64,000 nucleotides of DNA, taken from Paenimyroides tangerinum (GTDB lineage: Bacteria > Bacteroidota > Bacteroidia > Flavobacteriales > Flavobacteriaceae). The position numbers were made by a program, and so were the translations under genes. This document shows positions 43,618-51,669 of the stretch, piece after piece (position 1 is the first letter of the stretch; every line of letters begins with the position of its first letter). The notes under the pieces are model-generated. The model was not told the DNA's origin and made no database searches. It saw nothing but the letters and a program-made list of their open reading frames with translations. The DNA lies in assembly GCF_003865405.1 (NCBI RefSeq), contig NZ_RQVQ01000011.1, positions 1 through 64,000 of the forward strand. The letters run 5' to 3'.

Positions 43618-44259
43618 GTTATATTCGTTTAAAACTGATTTTCGTCCAATTGTTTTAGTAATTATATCTTTTTCTAAATCCCAACCACGAGCTGGTGAAT
43701 ATTCGCGACCATACCAAATCATTTGTAAATGCAAACGATTCCAAGTTTCTATTGGAAAAATACGTTTTGCGTCTTTCTCAGTTTGTTCTACATTTTTTCC
43801 GTTTGTCAAGTTCCATCGATACATTAAACGATGAATATGCGTATCGACAGGGAAAGTTGGAATATCGAAGGCTTGAGCCAAAACCACGCTAGCCGTTTTA
43901 TGACCAACAGCTGGTAACTCTTCCAAATCTGGAAAATTTGCTGGAACAATTCCATTGTGTTTATCAATTAAAATATGAGAAAGTCCATGAATGCCTTTTG
44001 ATTTCATAGGCGCTAATCCGCATGGACGGATAATATCCGCAATTTGATCAATTGATAATTTAATCATATCGTACGGATTATCTGCTTTTGCAAACAAATG
44101 TGGTGTTGTCAAATTTACTCTAACATCAGTACATTGTGCAGAAAGTAAAACAGCAATCAACAAAGTATAAGGATCTTTATGATCTAATGGAATCGGAATT
44201 TCAGGATATAAAGTTTCTAAAGTTTCTATTACAAATTCTACTTTTTCTTGCTTAGTCAT
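43600..44259 (-). CDS. nth: Endonuclease III without the iron-sulfur cysteines
   Basis: From the ATG at 44259 (MTKQEKVEFVIETL) the enzyme has 219 residues. The helix-hairpin-helix and catalytic core are intact: LEELPAVGHKTASVVLAQAF with catalytic Lys121, and FPVDTHIHRLMYRWNL with Asp139. It excises oxidised pyrimidines and nicks the abasic site. Where Escherichia coli Nth has four cysteines for a 4Fe-4S cluster after the catalytic Asp, this one has none after Cys80 and reads WYGREYSPARGWDLEKDIITKTIG. The cluster is therefore missing. The longer upstream start at 44295 is rejected because it runs over a promoter-like element. Confidence 0.92.
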   Translation of the reverse strand: MTKQEKVEFVIETLETLYPEIPIPLDHKDPYTLLIAVLLSAQCTDVRVNLTTPHLFAKADNPYDMIKLSIDQIADIIRPCGLAPMKSKGIHGLSHILIDKHNGIVPANFPDLEELPAVGHKTASVVLAQAFDIPTFPVDTHIHRLMYRWNLTNGKNVEQTEKDAKRIFPIETWNRLHLQMIWYGREYSPARGWDLEKDIITKTIGRKSVLNEYNKKASK

Positions 44260-44277
44260 TACAAATCGATATTTAAA

Positions 44278-44285
44278 CAAAGATA
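44278..44285 (-). promoter_or_regulatory. -7 promoter element of nth
   Basis: Leftward strand TATCTTTG (TAnnTTTG), 18 bases upstream of the ATG at 44259. It supports that start. Confidence 0.4.
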
Positions 44286-44343
44286 TTAAAAACACTATTG
44301 TTCTAATCGTTTTAAAATGGTTAATTTTACAAAAAGAAGTGAT

Positions 44344-44796
44344 ATGAATATTTTAAAAATAGGAGATAAGGCACCAAATTTTTCTTCAGAAGATGAATTA
44401 GGAAACATCCATAAATTAGAAGATTATAAAGGTAAAAAATTAGTTGTTTTCTTTTATCCAAAGGCATCAACTCCAGGTTGTACAACAGAAGCATGCGAAC
44501 TTAGAGATAATTACAATCGTTTTTTAGATGCTAATTATGCTTTGTTAGGTGTTAGTGCTGATAGTAAGGAACGTCAACAAAAATTTAAAGAGAAAAATAA
44601 TTTACCTTTTTCTCTTTTATCCGATGAATCTAAAGAAGTTATTAACGCATTTGGAGTTTGGGGACCAAAGAAATTTATGGGAAAAGAGTATGATGGTATT
44701 CACAGAACAACTTTTGTTATTGATGAAAACGGAATTATTGAAGATGTAATTCTTAAAGTTAAAACAAAAGAGCATACCGCTCAAATATTAAAATAA
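44344..44796 (+). CDS. bcp: Thioredoxin-dependent peroxiredoxin (Bcp/PrxQ type)
   Basis: From the ATG at 44344 (MNILKIGDKAPNFSSEDELG) the protein has 150 residues. The peroxidatic Cys46 and the resolving Cys51 lie in PKASTPGCTTEACELRD, the hallmark of the PrxQ/Bcp group. It reduces hydroperoxides using thioredoxin in the cytoplasm. An in-frame ATG 27 bases upstream would add an atypical extension, so the later start fits the family better. It is divergent from nth. Confidence 0.93.
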   Translation: MNILKIGDKAPNFSSEDELGNIHKLEDYKGKKLVVFFYPKASTPGCTTEACELRDNYNRFLDANYALLGVSADSKERQQKFKEKNNLPFSLLSDESKEVINAFGVWGPKKFMGKEYDGIHRTTFVIDENGIIEDVILKVKTKEHTAQILK

Positions 44797-44821
44797 AAGA
44801 CCGAAAAAAAATCGGTCTTTT
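44795..44821. terminator. Bidirectional terminator between bcp and the leftward conserved gene
   Basis: 10-bp stem (44795-44804 with 44812-44821, AAAAGACCGA/TCGGTCTTTT), A-rich loop, T runs on both sides. It begins just past the bcp stop. Confidence 0.8.
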
Positions 44822-44826
44822 TAGTT

Positions 44827-46266
44827 TTATGTAAACAATTGTTTTTCTTTGATGATGTTAGCAACAGATTCTGGTAAAAATAATTCCCAATCTTTTTCGT
44901 TATTTTTGATTTTTTCTAAAACTTCATGCGAGAAAATATTTAAATTTTTAACCTCATATTCTTTTATATCAATAATTTGATTTTCGTTTTTGAAATAATC
45001 ATATAAAACTTGAATTTTAGTATTTCTGGTTTCTAAATTATGTGAATTTACAATTGTGTCATCATCTTTTTTAGTTGGATAGATATAAATTTCTAAATTT
45101 CTATTGAATAATTTTCCCAAAGCTTCAAAAATACCACCGCTTAAATTTGAATAATAAGATTCGTCAAAAATATCGAGTAGGTTAGTAGCTCCAATTGAAA
45201 GGGCAATTTTTTCATTAGAATATTGTGCTAAATAATCAACTACTTTGTAATATTCACGGAAATTTGAAATCATAACCGTTTGCCCCAACGAACAAAGTAA
45301 TTCGGCACGATCGATAAAATCTTGTTCATCTAATTCGCCTTCTTTCAAAAGATTATTTAAAGTCATTTCGAAAATTACTTTTGTATTTTCTTTAGCAACA
45401 GGATTACGTTCTAAAAATTGTTTTAAGGAATTTTCATACATATTCATATTCACAACAGTAACCGGCCTGAAACTACCACGAAGAATCAAAATATTTTGTC
45501 TAAATAAGGTGTTTGCAGGTAAGATGTTTTGACCATTTGGTGCAAACATTACAGCCGAAGCCATTTTGTTTTTCACCAAAAATAAACTCATTAAACGATT
45601 GTCAACATCCTTAAAGTTTGGACCTGAGAAATTAATCGTGTCAATTTCCAATTGATCTTTATCTAGATGATCATATAAATGTTCAATTAATTTTTTAGGA
45701 TCATTATGTTGATAAAAAGCTCCATAAATAAGATTAACTCCTAAAATCCCTAGAGTTTGTTGTTGTAAACGAACATCATTTTCCTTGAACTGAATATGTA
45801 AAATTATCTCATTATATTCACCTGTTGGTTTGGTTTGAAAACGAATTCCAACCCAGCCATGACCTTTGAATTTTTTGGCAAAATCAATTGTAGCAACCGT
45901 ATTTGCGTAGCTAAAATAAATACGATCTGGATTGTCTTCACGATTTAAACGCTCTTCCATCAAATGTGTTTCGTGATTAATCATTTTTTTTAAACGACTT
46001 TCAGTAACATATCTTCCGTCAGTTTCTGTAGTATAAATTGCATCGCTAAATTGCTTGTCATAAGCCGACATTGCTTTTGCAATTGTTCGCGATGAACCAC
46101 CAGATCTGAAGAAATGACGAACAGTTTCTTGTCCTGCACCGATTTCAGAAAAAGTTCCGTAAATGTTTTTATTTAAATTTAAGCGTAATGTTTTGTCAGA
46201 TATTGCTGGTTGATGTTCGATTATTCGATCACCATTTAAAACTAAATCGTTTTCAAAAGCTTTCAT
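44827..46266 (-). CDS. Large conserved cytoplasmic protein of uncertain function
   Basis: 479 residues and no signal peptide. It begins MKAFENDLVLNGDRIIEHQ and has long conserved-looking blocks (GTFSEIGAGQETVRHFFRSGGSSRTIAKAMSAYDK, FSYANTVATIDFAKKFKGHGWVGIRFQ, LLCSLGQTVMISNFREYYKVVDYL). From memory this family is widespread in Bacteroidota and some cyanobacteria and is often labelled, without good basis, as a nicotinate-nucleotide adenylyltransferase or receptor. No nucleotidyltransferase motif is visible, so I leave it unnamed. It is monocistronic. Confidence 0.7.
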   Translation of the reverse strand: MKAFENDLVLNGDRIIEHQPAISDKTLRLNLNKNIYGTFSEIGAGQETVRHFFRSGGSSRTIAKAMSAYDKQFSDAIYTTETDGRYVTESRLKKMINHETHLMEERLNREDNPDRIYFSYANTVATIDFAKKFKGHGWVGIRFQTKPTGEYNEIILHIQFKENDVRLQQQTLGILGVNLIYGAFYQHNDPKKLIEHLYDHLDKDQLEIDTINFSGPNFKDVDNRLMSLFLVKNKMASAVMFAPNGQNILPANTLFRQNILILRGSFRPVTVVNMNMYENSLKQFLERNPVAKENTKVIFEMTLNNLLKEGELDEQDFIDRAELLCSLGQTVMISNFREYYKVVDYLAQYSNEKIALSIGATNLLDIFDESYYSNLSGGIFEALGKLFNRNLEIYIYPTKKDDDTIVNSHNLETRNTKIQVLYDYFKNENQIIDIKEYEVKNLNIFSHEVLEKIKNNEKDWELFLPESVANIIKEKQLFT

Positions 46267-46640
46267 AGAAGTAATATGATTTTAAAAATCTAAATATACG
46301 ATTTTTGAACAAAATTCTTTCTCTTTTACTAATTAATAGTTTCAATGAAATTCAAAAAGTAAAAAGATTTTTTTTATATTTTAGTTTAATTAATTTTATT
46401 TTTAGTTTCATGCTCTAATTAGCTTTTAGAAAAAGTGTTTTATAGTAAAACTTGATTAAGGTTTCGAATTATTTTTAATTAAAAAATGTGCTGTAGAATC
46501 TGTGATTTAAAAAAAAATGAATATTCTGATGAAACGATAACAATTAGATTGAAATATTTTTTCAAATTTTAAAGTAGTTTTGTATAAATACCCAACATAA
46601 TTAATTTTACAAAAAAAGTTTTCTTTGAGTTATAAATAAA
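46267..46640. other. Non-coding AT-rich gap
   Basis: About 370 bases. Only a 28-codon frame (46486-46572, MCCRICDLKK) is open, without supporting signals. No structured RNA is recognised. Confidence 0.4.
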
Positions 46641-46677
46641 AAAATCCTCAAAAAGTAATTTACAATTTGAGGATTTT
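46641..46677 (-). terminator. Terminator of the DUF1456 gene
   Basis: 12-bp stem (46641-46652 with 46666-46677, AAAATCCTCAAA/TTTGAGGATTTT), 13-base loop, T run on the leftward strand. Confidence 0.75.
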
Positions 46678-46684
46678 GTATGAT

Positions 46685-47140
46685 TTAATTTTCGTTTTTC
46701 TTTGTTCCTTTACCTGAATTAAATTTAAAAAACTCAACCGGATTTTGTTTAGGTTCTGGCTTTTTGAAATTCTTTTTAAAAGGTTTTGATCCAGCACCAG
46801 AAGGTTTTTTATCGTCTGATTTAAATGGTTTTGAGAATTTTTTTTCTCCACCTCCACCTTCAGTTTTCTTTTCAGGAGTGTTTTTATGAGATTTAATTAC
46901 ATCCATTGGAGTTTTAGGATTCTCTTTTGTTCCTCTTAAATGAATAACTAATCCGTTTAAAAAGTTTCTCAACAATTGATCTCCACATTCCATGTATTTT
47001 TCGTGATCTTCTGTTCTGAAAACATTTCCTAGTTCTCCTTTAGAAATTCTAAAATCAACCAATTCTAAAATTTCTACTATTTGGTCGTCTCTTAATTGAA
47101 GAGCAACACGTAATTTTTTAAATATATCGTTATTTGTCAT
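46685..47140 (-). CDS. DUF1456 (YehS-like) protein with a basic tail
   Basis: From the ATG at 47140 (MTNNDIFKKLRVALQLRDD) the first ~72 residues form one DUF1456 repeat (IVEILELVDFRISKGELGNVF, YMECGDQLLRNFLNGLVIHLRG). As I recall, E. coli YehS has two such repeats. Here the second is replaced by a ~75-residue Lys/Gly/Pro-rich tail with GGGEKKFSKPFKSD and KPFKKNFKKPEPK. The tail looks disordered and would bind nucleic acid or acidic partners well; that is inference. The function of DUF1456 is unknown. Confidence 0.82.
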   Translation of the reverse strand: MTNNDIFKKLRVALQLRDDQIVEILELVDFRISKGELGNVFRTEDHEKYMECGDQLLRNFLNGLVIHLRGTKENPKTPMDVIKSHKNTPEKKTEGGGGEKKFSKPFKSDDKKPSGAGSKPFKKNFKKPEPKQNPVEFFKFNSGKGTKKNEN

Positions 47141-47157
47141 AATCAAATTTTATTTTG

Positions 47158-47165
47158 CAAAGATA
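47158..47165 (-). promoter_or_regulatory. -7 promoter element of the DUF1456 gene
   Basis: Leftward strand TATCTTTG (TAnnTTTG), 17 bases upstream of the ATG at 47140. Confidence 0.4.
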
Positions 47166-47240
47166 TTGAATATTAAATGATTTGAGAATAATTAAATTAA
47201 GTAGTTACTAACTTTTTTAAAAGTGTTTTCGAAAATTTAA

Positions 47241-48128
47241 TTATTCAACCTCGTTTTTTCTACCCATATGTTTCCAACGCTTGTGTGTCCAGAAATAGTA
47301 ATCTGGTTTTTCTAATATTTGCTCTTCTGATAATTTTAAAAAGCGTTTAGTGATTTCAAAATCTTTTTCTTCTAAAACACAATCTGTAATTGGAATGAAC
47401 TTAGCTTCATAAAAGCCGCGTTTTACTTTAGAAACTTTTAAATAAAGAACGTTCATGTCAAGTTCGCGAGCTAAATTTTCTGCTCCCATATGAACTGGAA
47501 CTTCATGTCCTAAAAAGTATTCCCATTGTAAACCTTTTCTTAAATTAGGAGTTTGATCACTCAAGAATAAATAAATTCCATGGATATTTATACTCTGATT
47601 TTCTTTTATCTTTTTTACAGTTTCTTTAGTACTAATAAGTTCGGCATCAAATTTAGAACGCATATCTCGAACTAATTTATCAAAACGCGGATTACTTAGT
47701 TTTTTATAAATCCCAAAACCTTTAAAATCTATAAATTTTCCTAAAATAATCACCCATTCCCAACTTGCATAATGAGGCGTCATTAAGATGATACTTTTGT
47801 TTTTCTTTTCGAATTCTTTTACAACTTCAAGGTTCGTAAATCTGTATCGTTTTTTCATTTCATCCTCAGAAATGGTAAGTGTTTTTGCCATTTCTAAAAA
47901 CATATCACATAAATGATGATAAAAATTTTGTTCAATTTTCAAACGTTCTTCATCCGAAAGATGTGGAAGTGTTATTTTTAAATTATAACGAACAGTTTTC
48001 TTTCGATAACCTATCACTTTATAAAGTAAAAAATAAATACAATCCGAAAGAAAATAGAGTATTGGAAATGGTAATATCGAGATTGACCATAAAATTGCAT
48101 AAACAAAATAATAAGCTATTGCGCCCAT
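47241..48128 (-). CDS. LpxL/HtrB-type lysophospholipid acyltransferase
   Basis: From the ATG at 48128 (MGAIAYYFVYAILWS) the protein has 295 residues: one N-terminal membrane segment and an acyltransferase core. MTPHYASWEW holds the catalytic His (HxxxxE/D type), DQTPNLRKGLQWEYFLGHEVPVHMG is a second conserved block, and DYYFWTHKRWKHMGRK is near the end. Members add secondary acyl chains to lipid A or acylate related aminolipids at the inner membrane. Which acceptor is used is not visible. An upstream GTG at 48143 coincides with the promoter element. Confidence 0.9.
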   Translation of the reverse strand: MGAIAYYFVYAILWSISILPFPILYFLSDCIYFLLYKVIGYRKKTVRYNLKITLPHLSDEERLKIEQNFYHHLCDMFLEMAKTLTISEDEMKKRYRFTNLEVVKEFEKKNKSIILMTPHYASWEWVIILGKFIDFKGFGIYKKLSNPRFDKLVRDMRSKFDAELISTKETVKKIKENQSINIHGIYLFLSDQTPNLRKGLQWEYFLGHEVPVHMGAENLARELDMNVLYLKVSKVKRGFYEAKFIPITDCVLEEKDFEITKRFLKLSEEQILEKPDYYFWTHKRWKHMGRKNEVE

Positions 48129-48142
48129 AATTAAATTTTTCA

Positions 48143-48150
48143 CAAAGATA
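48143..48150 (-). promoter_or_regulatory. -7 promoter element of the acyltransferase gene
   Basis: Leftward strand TATCTTTG (TAnnTTTG), 14 bases upstream of the ATG at 48128. Its overlap with the alternative GTG start argues for the ATG. Confidence 0.4.
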
Positions 48151-48216
48151 CTTTAATATTGATTTTATCCGAAAAAAAATGGATTAATTACTATCTTCGT
48201 TTTTTTTAAAAATATT

Positions 48217-48855
48217 ATGAGTGAAGTTTTAATTGCTATTATTGCAATCGTTTGTTTGGTTAGTTATAAAGGATTTAACGACCGTGTTTTTTTCGATAAA
48301 TATAAATTTAATGTTGGTGCTATCCAAAGTGGTCAAAAATACAGAATGTTTACTTCTGCTTTTTTACATGGAGATATAAGTCATTTGATTTTTAATTTAC
48401 TTACGTTATATTTTTTCGCACCAGTTGTCATTGGTTACTTCGGTTCAATTTCTTTTTTGATTGTTTATTTTATTAGTTTGGTATGTGGTAGTTTATTGAG
48501 TCTGAAAATTCACGAAAAGCAACCATATTATTCTGCAATCGGTGCTTCTGGAGCGATAACAGGAGTTTTATATGCAGCTATTTTATTAAATCCAGATGCG
48601 CAATTAGGATTGTTTTTTGTTATTCCAATGCCAGCCTATGTTTTTGGAATCGGTTATTTGTTATATTCGATTTATGGAATGAAACAACAAAATGATTTAA
48701 TTGGTCACACTGCCCATTTTGGTGGTGCAATTGGAGGTTTATTATCAGTTTTGATTTTAGATTATCGAGTTTTGATAGTACATTATCAGATGGTGATTTT
48801 ATTATTAATTCCAATTGTAATCTTATATGTTATGATTTCAAAAGGAAAAATTTAA
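48217..48855 (+). CDS. Rhomboid-family intramembrane serine protease
   Basis: 212 residues with six predicted helices. The catalytic Ser111 is in IGASGAITGVLYA and the His168 is in HTAHFGGAIGG, the classic Ser-His dyad. The HGDISHLIFNLLTLYFF loop is also typical. It cleaves membrane-spanning substrates in the inner membrane; substrates unknown. A UUCG-loop terminator follows. Confidence 0.93.
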   Translation: MSEVLIAIIAIVCLVSYKGFNDRVFFDKYKFNVGAIQSGQKYRMFTSAFLHGDISHLIFNLLTLYFFAPVVIGYFGSISFLIVYFISLVCGSLLSLKIHEKQPYYSAIGASGAITGVLYAAILLNPDAQLGLFFVIPMPAYVFGIGYLLYSIYGMKQQNDLIGHTAHFGGAIGGLLSVLILDYRVLIVHYQMVILLLIPIVILYVMISKGKI

Positions 48856-48876
48856 TTAATTTTCAACTTCTATATT

Positions 48877-48900
48877 AAAAGATTCTTCGGGATCTTTTTT
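48877..48900 (+). terminator. Terminator with UUCG tetraloop after the rhomboid gene
   Basis: 9-bp stem with one G-U pair (48877-48885 with 48890-48898) closed by C(UUCG)G, an unusually stable loop, then a T run. Confidence 0.85.
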
Positions 48901-48992
48901 TGTGTTTTTAATAAACTTTATTTGTTTTATATGAAACGTTTTGATTATAAAATTTAATTATTTACATTTATTTTATTAAAATAATATGTATT

Positions 48993-51569
48993 ATGAAATT
49001 TTTATTAAGGGTAGTTTTTTTCTTAATTATTTGTATTCCTATTTTGGGTTATGCACAATATTACGATACACATCATATCGCTCCATCGCCTTGGCAATAT
49101 TGGAGTCAAGCAAATGAAGTAGTGATTTCTACTACAGATTCAAATCCAGTTACAGTAACTCTAAAGAAAAGTGATGGTACATTGATCACAACTTTGACTG
49201 TTCTAGAATCAACTCCGCAATCTTATCGATTTACTGGTTCCCCAGCTTCATTAACTCGAAATCTTCTGAATCAAATTTATGATGATAGAGGTTTGATTAT
49301 CGAAGCTTCAGCTCCAATTCTTGTAAATTATCGCAATATAGCTTCTGATGTTGCTGGTGCGACAACTTCTACAATTAAAGGAAATGCATCTTTATTAAGT
49401 TTTGGAGAAGAGGGTGAAGGTCTAGAATTTAGAGTTGGATATTATCGTTCTAATTTTAACGGGCTTTCTAATGGAACTTCTACAACTGGTGGACAGCCTG
49501 TTTATTCGGTTATGGCAATTGAAAATGCAACAACTGTAAATCTTCCCACAGGACCAATTACACTAAATCAAGGCCAAAGTTATCTATTCAATGCACCTAT
49601 CGGAACATTGATTACCGCAGATAAAAAAGTAGTTATGGTTGTTGGTAGTTATGGTGATACTCCTCAAGCTTGCGGTGGAAGTGGACAAGATGGAACAGTT
49701 GATCAATTAGCTCCGGTTAGTTCATTAGGTGATAAATATATGATTGTTCGTGGAGCTGGAGCAGTCGGGACTGGAAATACGCATCCAGAACAAACAGTGG
49801 TTATTGCAACACAACCGAATACAACTTTTACTATTGAAAATTTTAGTAATACTGGAATTTCATTAGGAACTCCAACCTCAATTACACTAACAAATGCTGG
49901 CGATTTTCATAATTTTCATCACGGCGATACAAATACTCAGTTTTCTTCTTCTATGGTAATTTCGAATCAGCCAGTAAGTGTTATTTCTGGAACTGCTTAC
50001 GGATGTGAAACTGATTTTTCGACTGTTCTTCCTATTGGTGGATGTACAGGTGCAACCGATATTCGAACTAGAAAATTTATAAATTATAATAATGTAGATT
50101 TAAATTTCTTCTCGTATATTATTATTGAAAGTGCCACAGAACCTGTTTTCTTAAACGGAAATAATATTGAAACATTGACAGGAAATAATCGTATTCAAAT
50201 TGGAAATACGACTTTTTATTTAATTACATTCAATAATTTTAATATTGGTTCTTTAGGTTTAAATGGAAATATTTTATTAAATTCAAATCTACCACTAACA
50301 GTAAGTATTGTTCAACAAGAAGAAAATGTGTCCTCAATGTCTGCTTTCTTTTCATCTTTTGGAGAAGCAGCAATTGCACCTTTACTTTCTGTTACCAATC
50401 CAGATTGTTCTGTGACTTTAGAAGCGACAGAAGATATGTTGGAATATGAATGGTTCTTAAATGGAAATTCAATCGGAATAACAACTGTTAATACAAAAAC
50501 GGTTTCTGAATCAGGAGATTATTCAGTAAAAGTAAAGAAAAATTGCGGCTGGACTCGTGTTTCAAAAGCAACAACAATTGAAGTTGAACCATGTAATGAT
50601 TTATCAATAACAAAAGTTGTGGAATCTGAAGATGGTTTACAAGCTATTTTTAAAATTGTTGTGACCAATAATAATCCTCATTATGATGATCCAAATGTCA
50701 TTGTTTCTGATTTACTACCTTCTGGATATTCTTTCGTAAGTTATATTGCAACTCAAGGAATTTATAACAGTAATACAGGTAATTGGAATGTCGGTGTTCT
50801 ACAAGCTTTACAATCGGCTGAAATATCAATAACTGTTGGTGTAAACTCGGATGGAAATTATAAAAATATTGCAACAGTTTCAGGTCAAAATCCAGATCCA
50901 GATTCTAATAATAATTCAGATTTTGCAGAGATTGAAAAGAAATTTGCAGATTTGGATGCGACAAAAACAGATGGTGTTAGTTATTATCAAACAGGACAAG
51001 AATTGAACTATGTAATAACTGTTGTAAATAAAGGTCCAGCAGTTGCATACGATGTTAAAGTAAGCGATCCAATGCCTTTTGGAGTAACAAATATGAGTTG
51101 GTCTAGTTCTATTAACACCAACGGAACAGGTAACTTAGTTGATATTATTCCTCAATTAAATGTTGGAAATACGGTAGTTTATAATGTAAAATTAACTGTT
51201 CCAAAATCTCAAGTAGGCGATTTTGTTAATATTGTTGAGATAACATCAGATCATACATTTGATCCAGTTGAAGCTTGTACAGCTTGTGTTGACATTGATA
51301 GACAAGAGATTTATATTCCAAAAGGAATTTCTCCTAACGGAGATAATATCAATGATTTTCTAGATCTTGAATATTATCATGTTGCCAAAATTTCGATATT
51401 TAATCGTTACGGATCTACGGTTTATTCAAAAACAGATTACAAAAATGAGTGGCACGGTCAATCAAATAATGGAAAAGCACTTCCATCAGGAACCTATTTC
51501 TACGCGATTTACATTATAGATGGAACTCAATTTACAGGTTATATTCAACTTGTAAATGAGGTGAAATAA
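48993..51569 (+). CDS. Large surface protein with type IX secretion (gliding-type) C-terminal domain
   Basis: 858 residues. A signal peptide (FFLIICIPILGYAQ) is followed by an IgGFc-binding-like N-terminal half (from about 25, SPWQYWSQANEVVISTTDSNPVTVTL). An immunoglobulin-like segment with a Cys pair follows, then two DUF11-type repeats (about 535-645 and 655-765, FKIVVTNNNPHYDDPNVIVSDLLPSGY and LNYVITVVNKGPAVAYDVKVSDPMPFG). The last ~85 residues are a type B sorting domain (IYIPKGISPNGDNINDFLDL, IFNRYGSTVYSK, LPSGTYFYAIYIIDG). It should be exported across the outer membrane by the type IX system and displayed or released, possibly as an adhesin. Confidence 0.9.
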   Translation: MKFLLRVVFFLIICIPILGYAQYYDTHHIAPSPWQYWSQANEVVISTTDSNPVTVTLKKSDGTLITTLTVLESTPQSYRFTGSPASLTRNLLNQIYDDRGLIIEASAPILVNYRNIASDVAGATTSTIKGNASLLSFGEEGEGLEFRVGYYRSNFNGLSNGTSTTGGQPVYSVMAIENATTVNLPTGPITLNQGQSYLFNAPIGTLITADKKVVMVVGSYGDTPQACGGSGQDGTVDQLAPVSSLGDKYMIVRGAGAVGTGNTHPEQTVVIATQPNTTFTIENFSNTGISLGTPTSITLTNAGDFHNFHHGDTNTQFSSSMVISNQPVSVISGTAYGCETDFSTVLPIGGCTGATDIRTRKFINYNNVDLNFFSYIIIESATEPVFLNGNNIETLTGNNRIQIGNTTFYLITFNNFNIGSLGLNGNILLNSNLPLTVSIVQQEENVSSMSAFFSSFGEAAIAPLLSVTNPDCSVTLEATEDMLEYEWFLNGNSIGITTVNTKTVSESGDYSVKVKKNCGWTRVSKATTIEVEPCNDLSITKVVESEDGLQAIFKIVVTNNNPHYDDPNVIVSDLLPSGYSFVSYIATQGIYNSNTGNWNVGVLQALQSAEISITVGVNSDGNYKNIATVSGQNPDPDSNNNSDFAEIEKKFADLDATKTDGVSYYQTGQELNYVITVVNKGPAVAYDVKVSDPMPFGVTNMSWSSSINTNGTGNLVDIIPQLNVGNTVVYNVKLTVPKSQVGDFVNIVEITSDHTFDPVEACTACVDIDRQEIYIPKGISPNGDNINDFLDLEYYHVAKISIFNRYGSTVYSKTDYKNEWHGQSNNGKALPSGTYFYAIYIIDGTQFTGYIQLVNEVK

Positions 51570-51610
51570 AAACAATATTGAAATTTAACTATAAAAGATG
51601 TTTTTAATGA

Positions 51611-51646
51611 AAAAAGAGAGTAAAAATAAATTTTTACTCTCTTTTT
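51611..51646. terminator. Bidirectional terminator between the surface-protein gene and the GAPDH gene
   Basis: 16-bp perfect stem (51611-51626 with 51631-51646, core AAGAGAGTAAAAA), 4-base loop, T run on both strands. Confidence 0.85.
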
Positions 51647-51669
51647 TGTAAACACAATTACAAAGTTTT

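Noticed and set aside
46486..46572. 28-codon frame starting MCCRICDLKK
   Set aside because: Cys-rich start is eye-catching, but the frame is short and lies in a region with no other coding signals.
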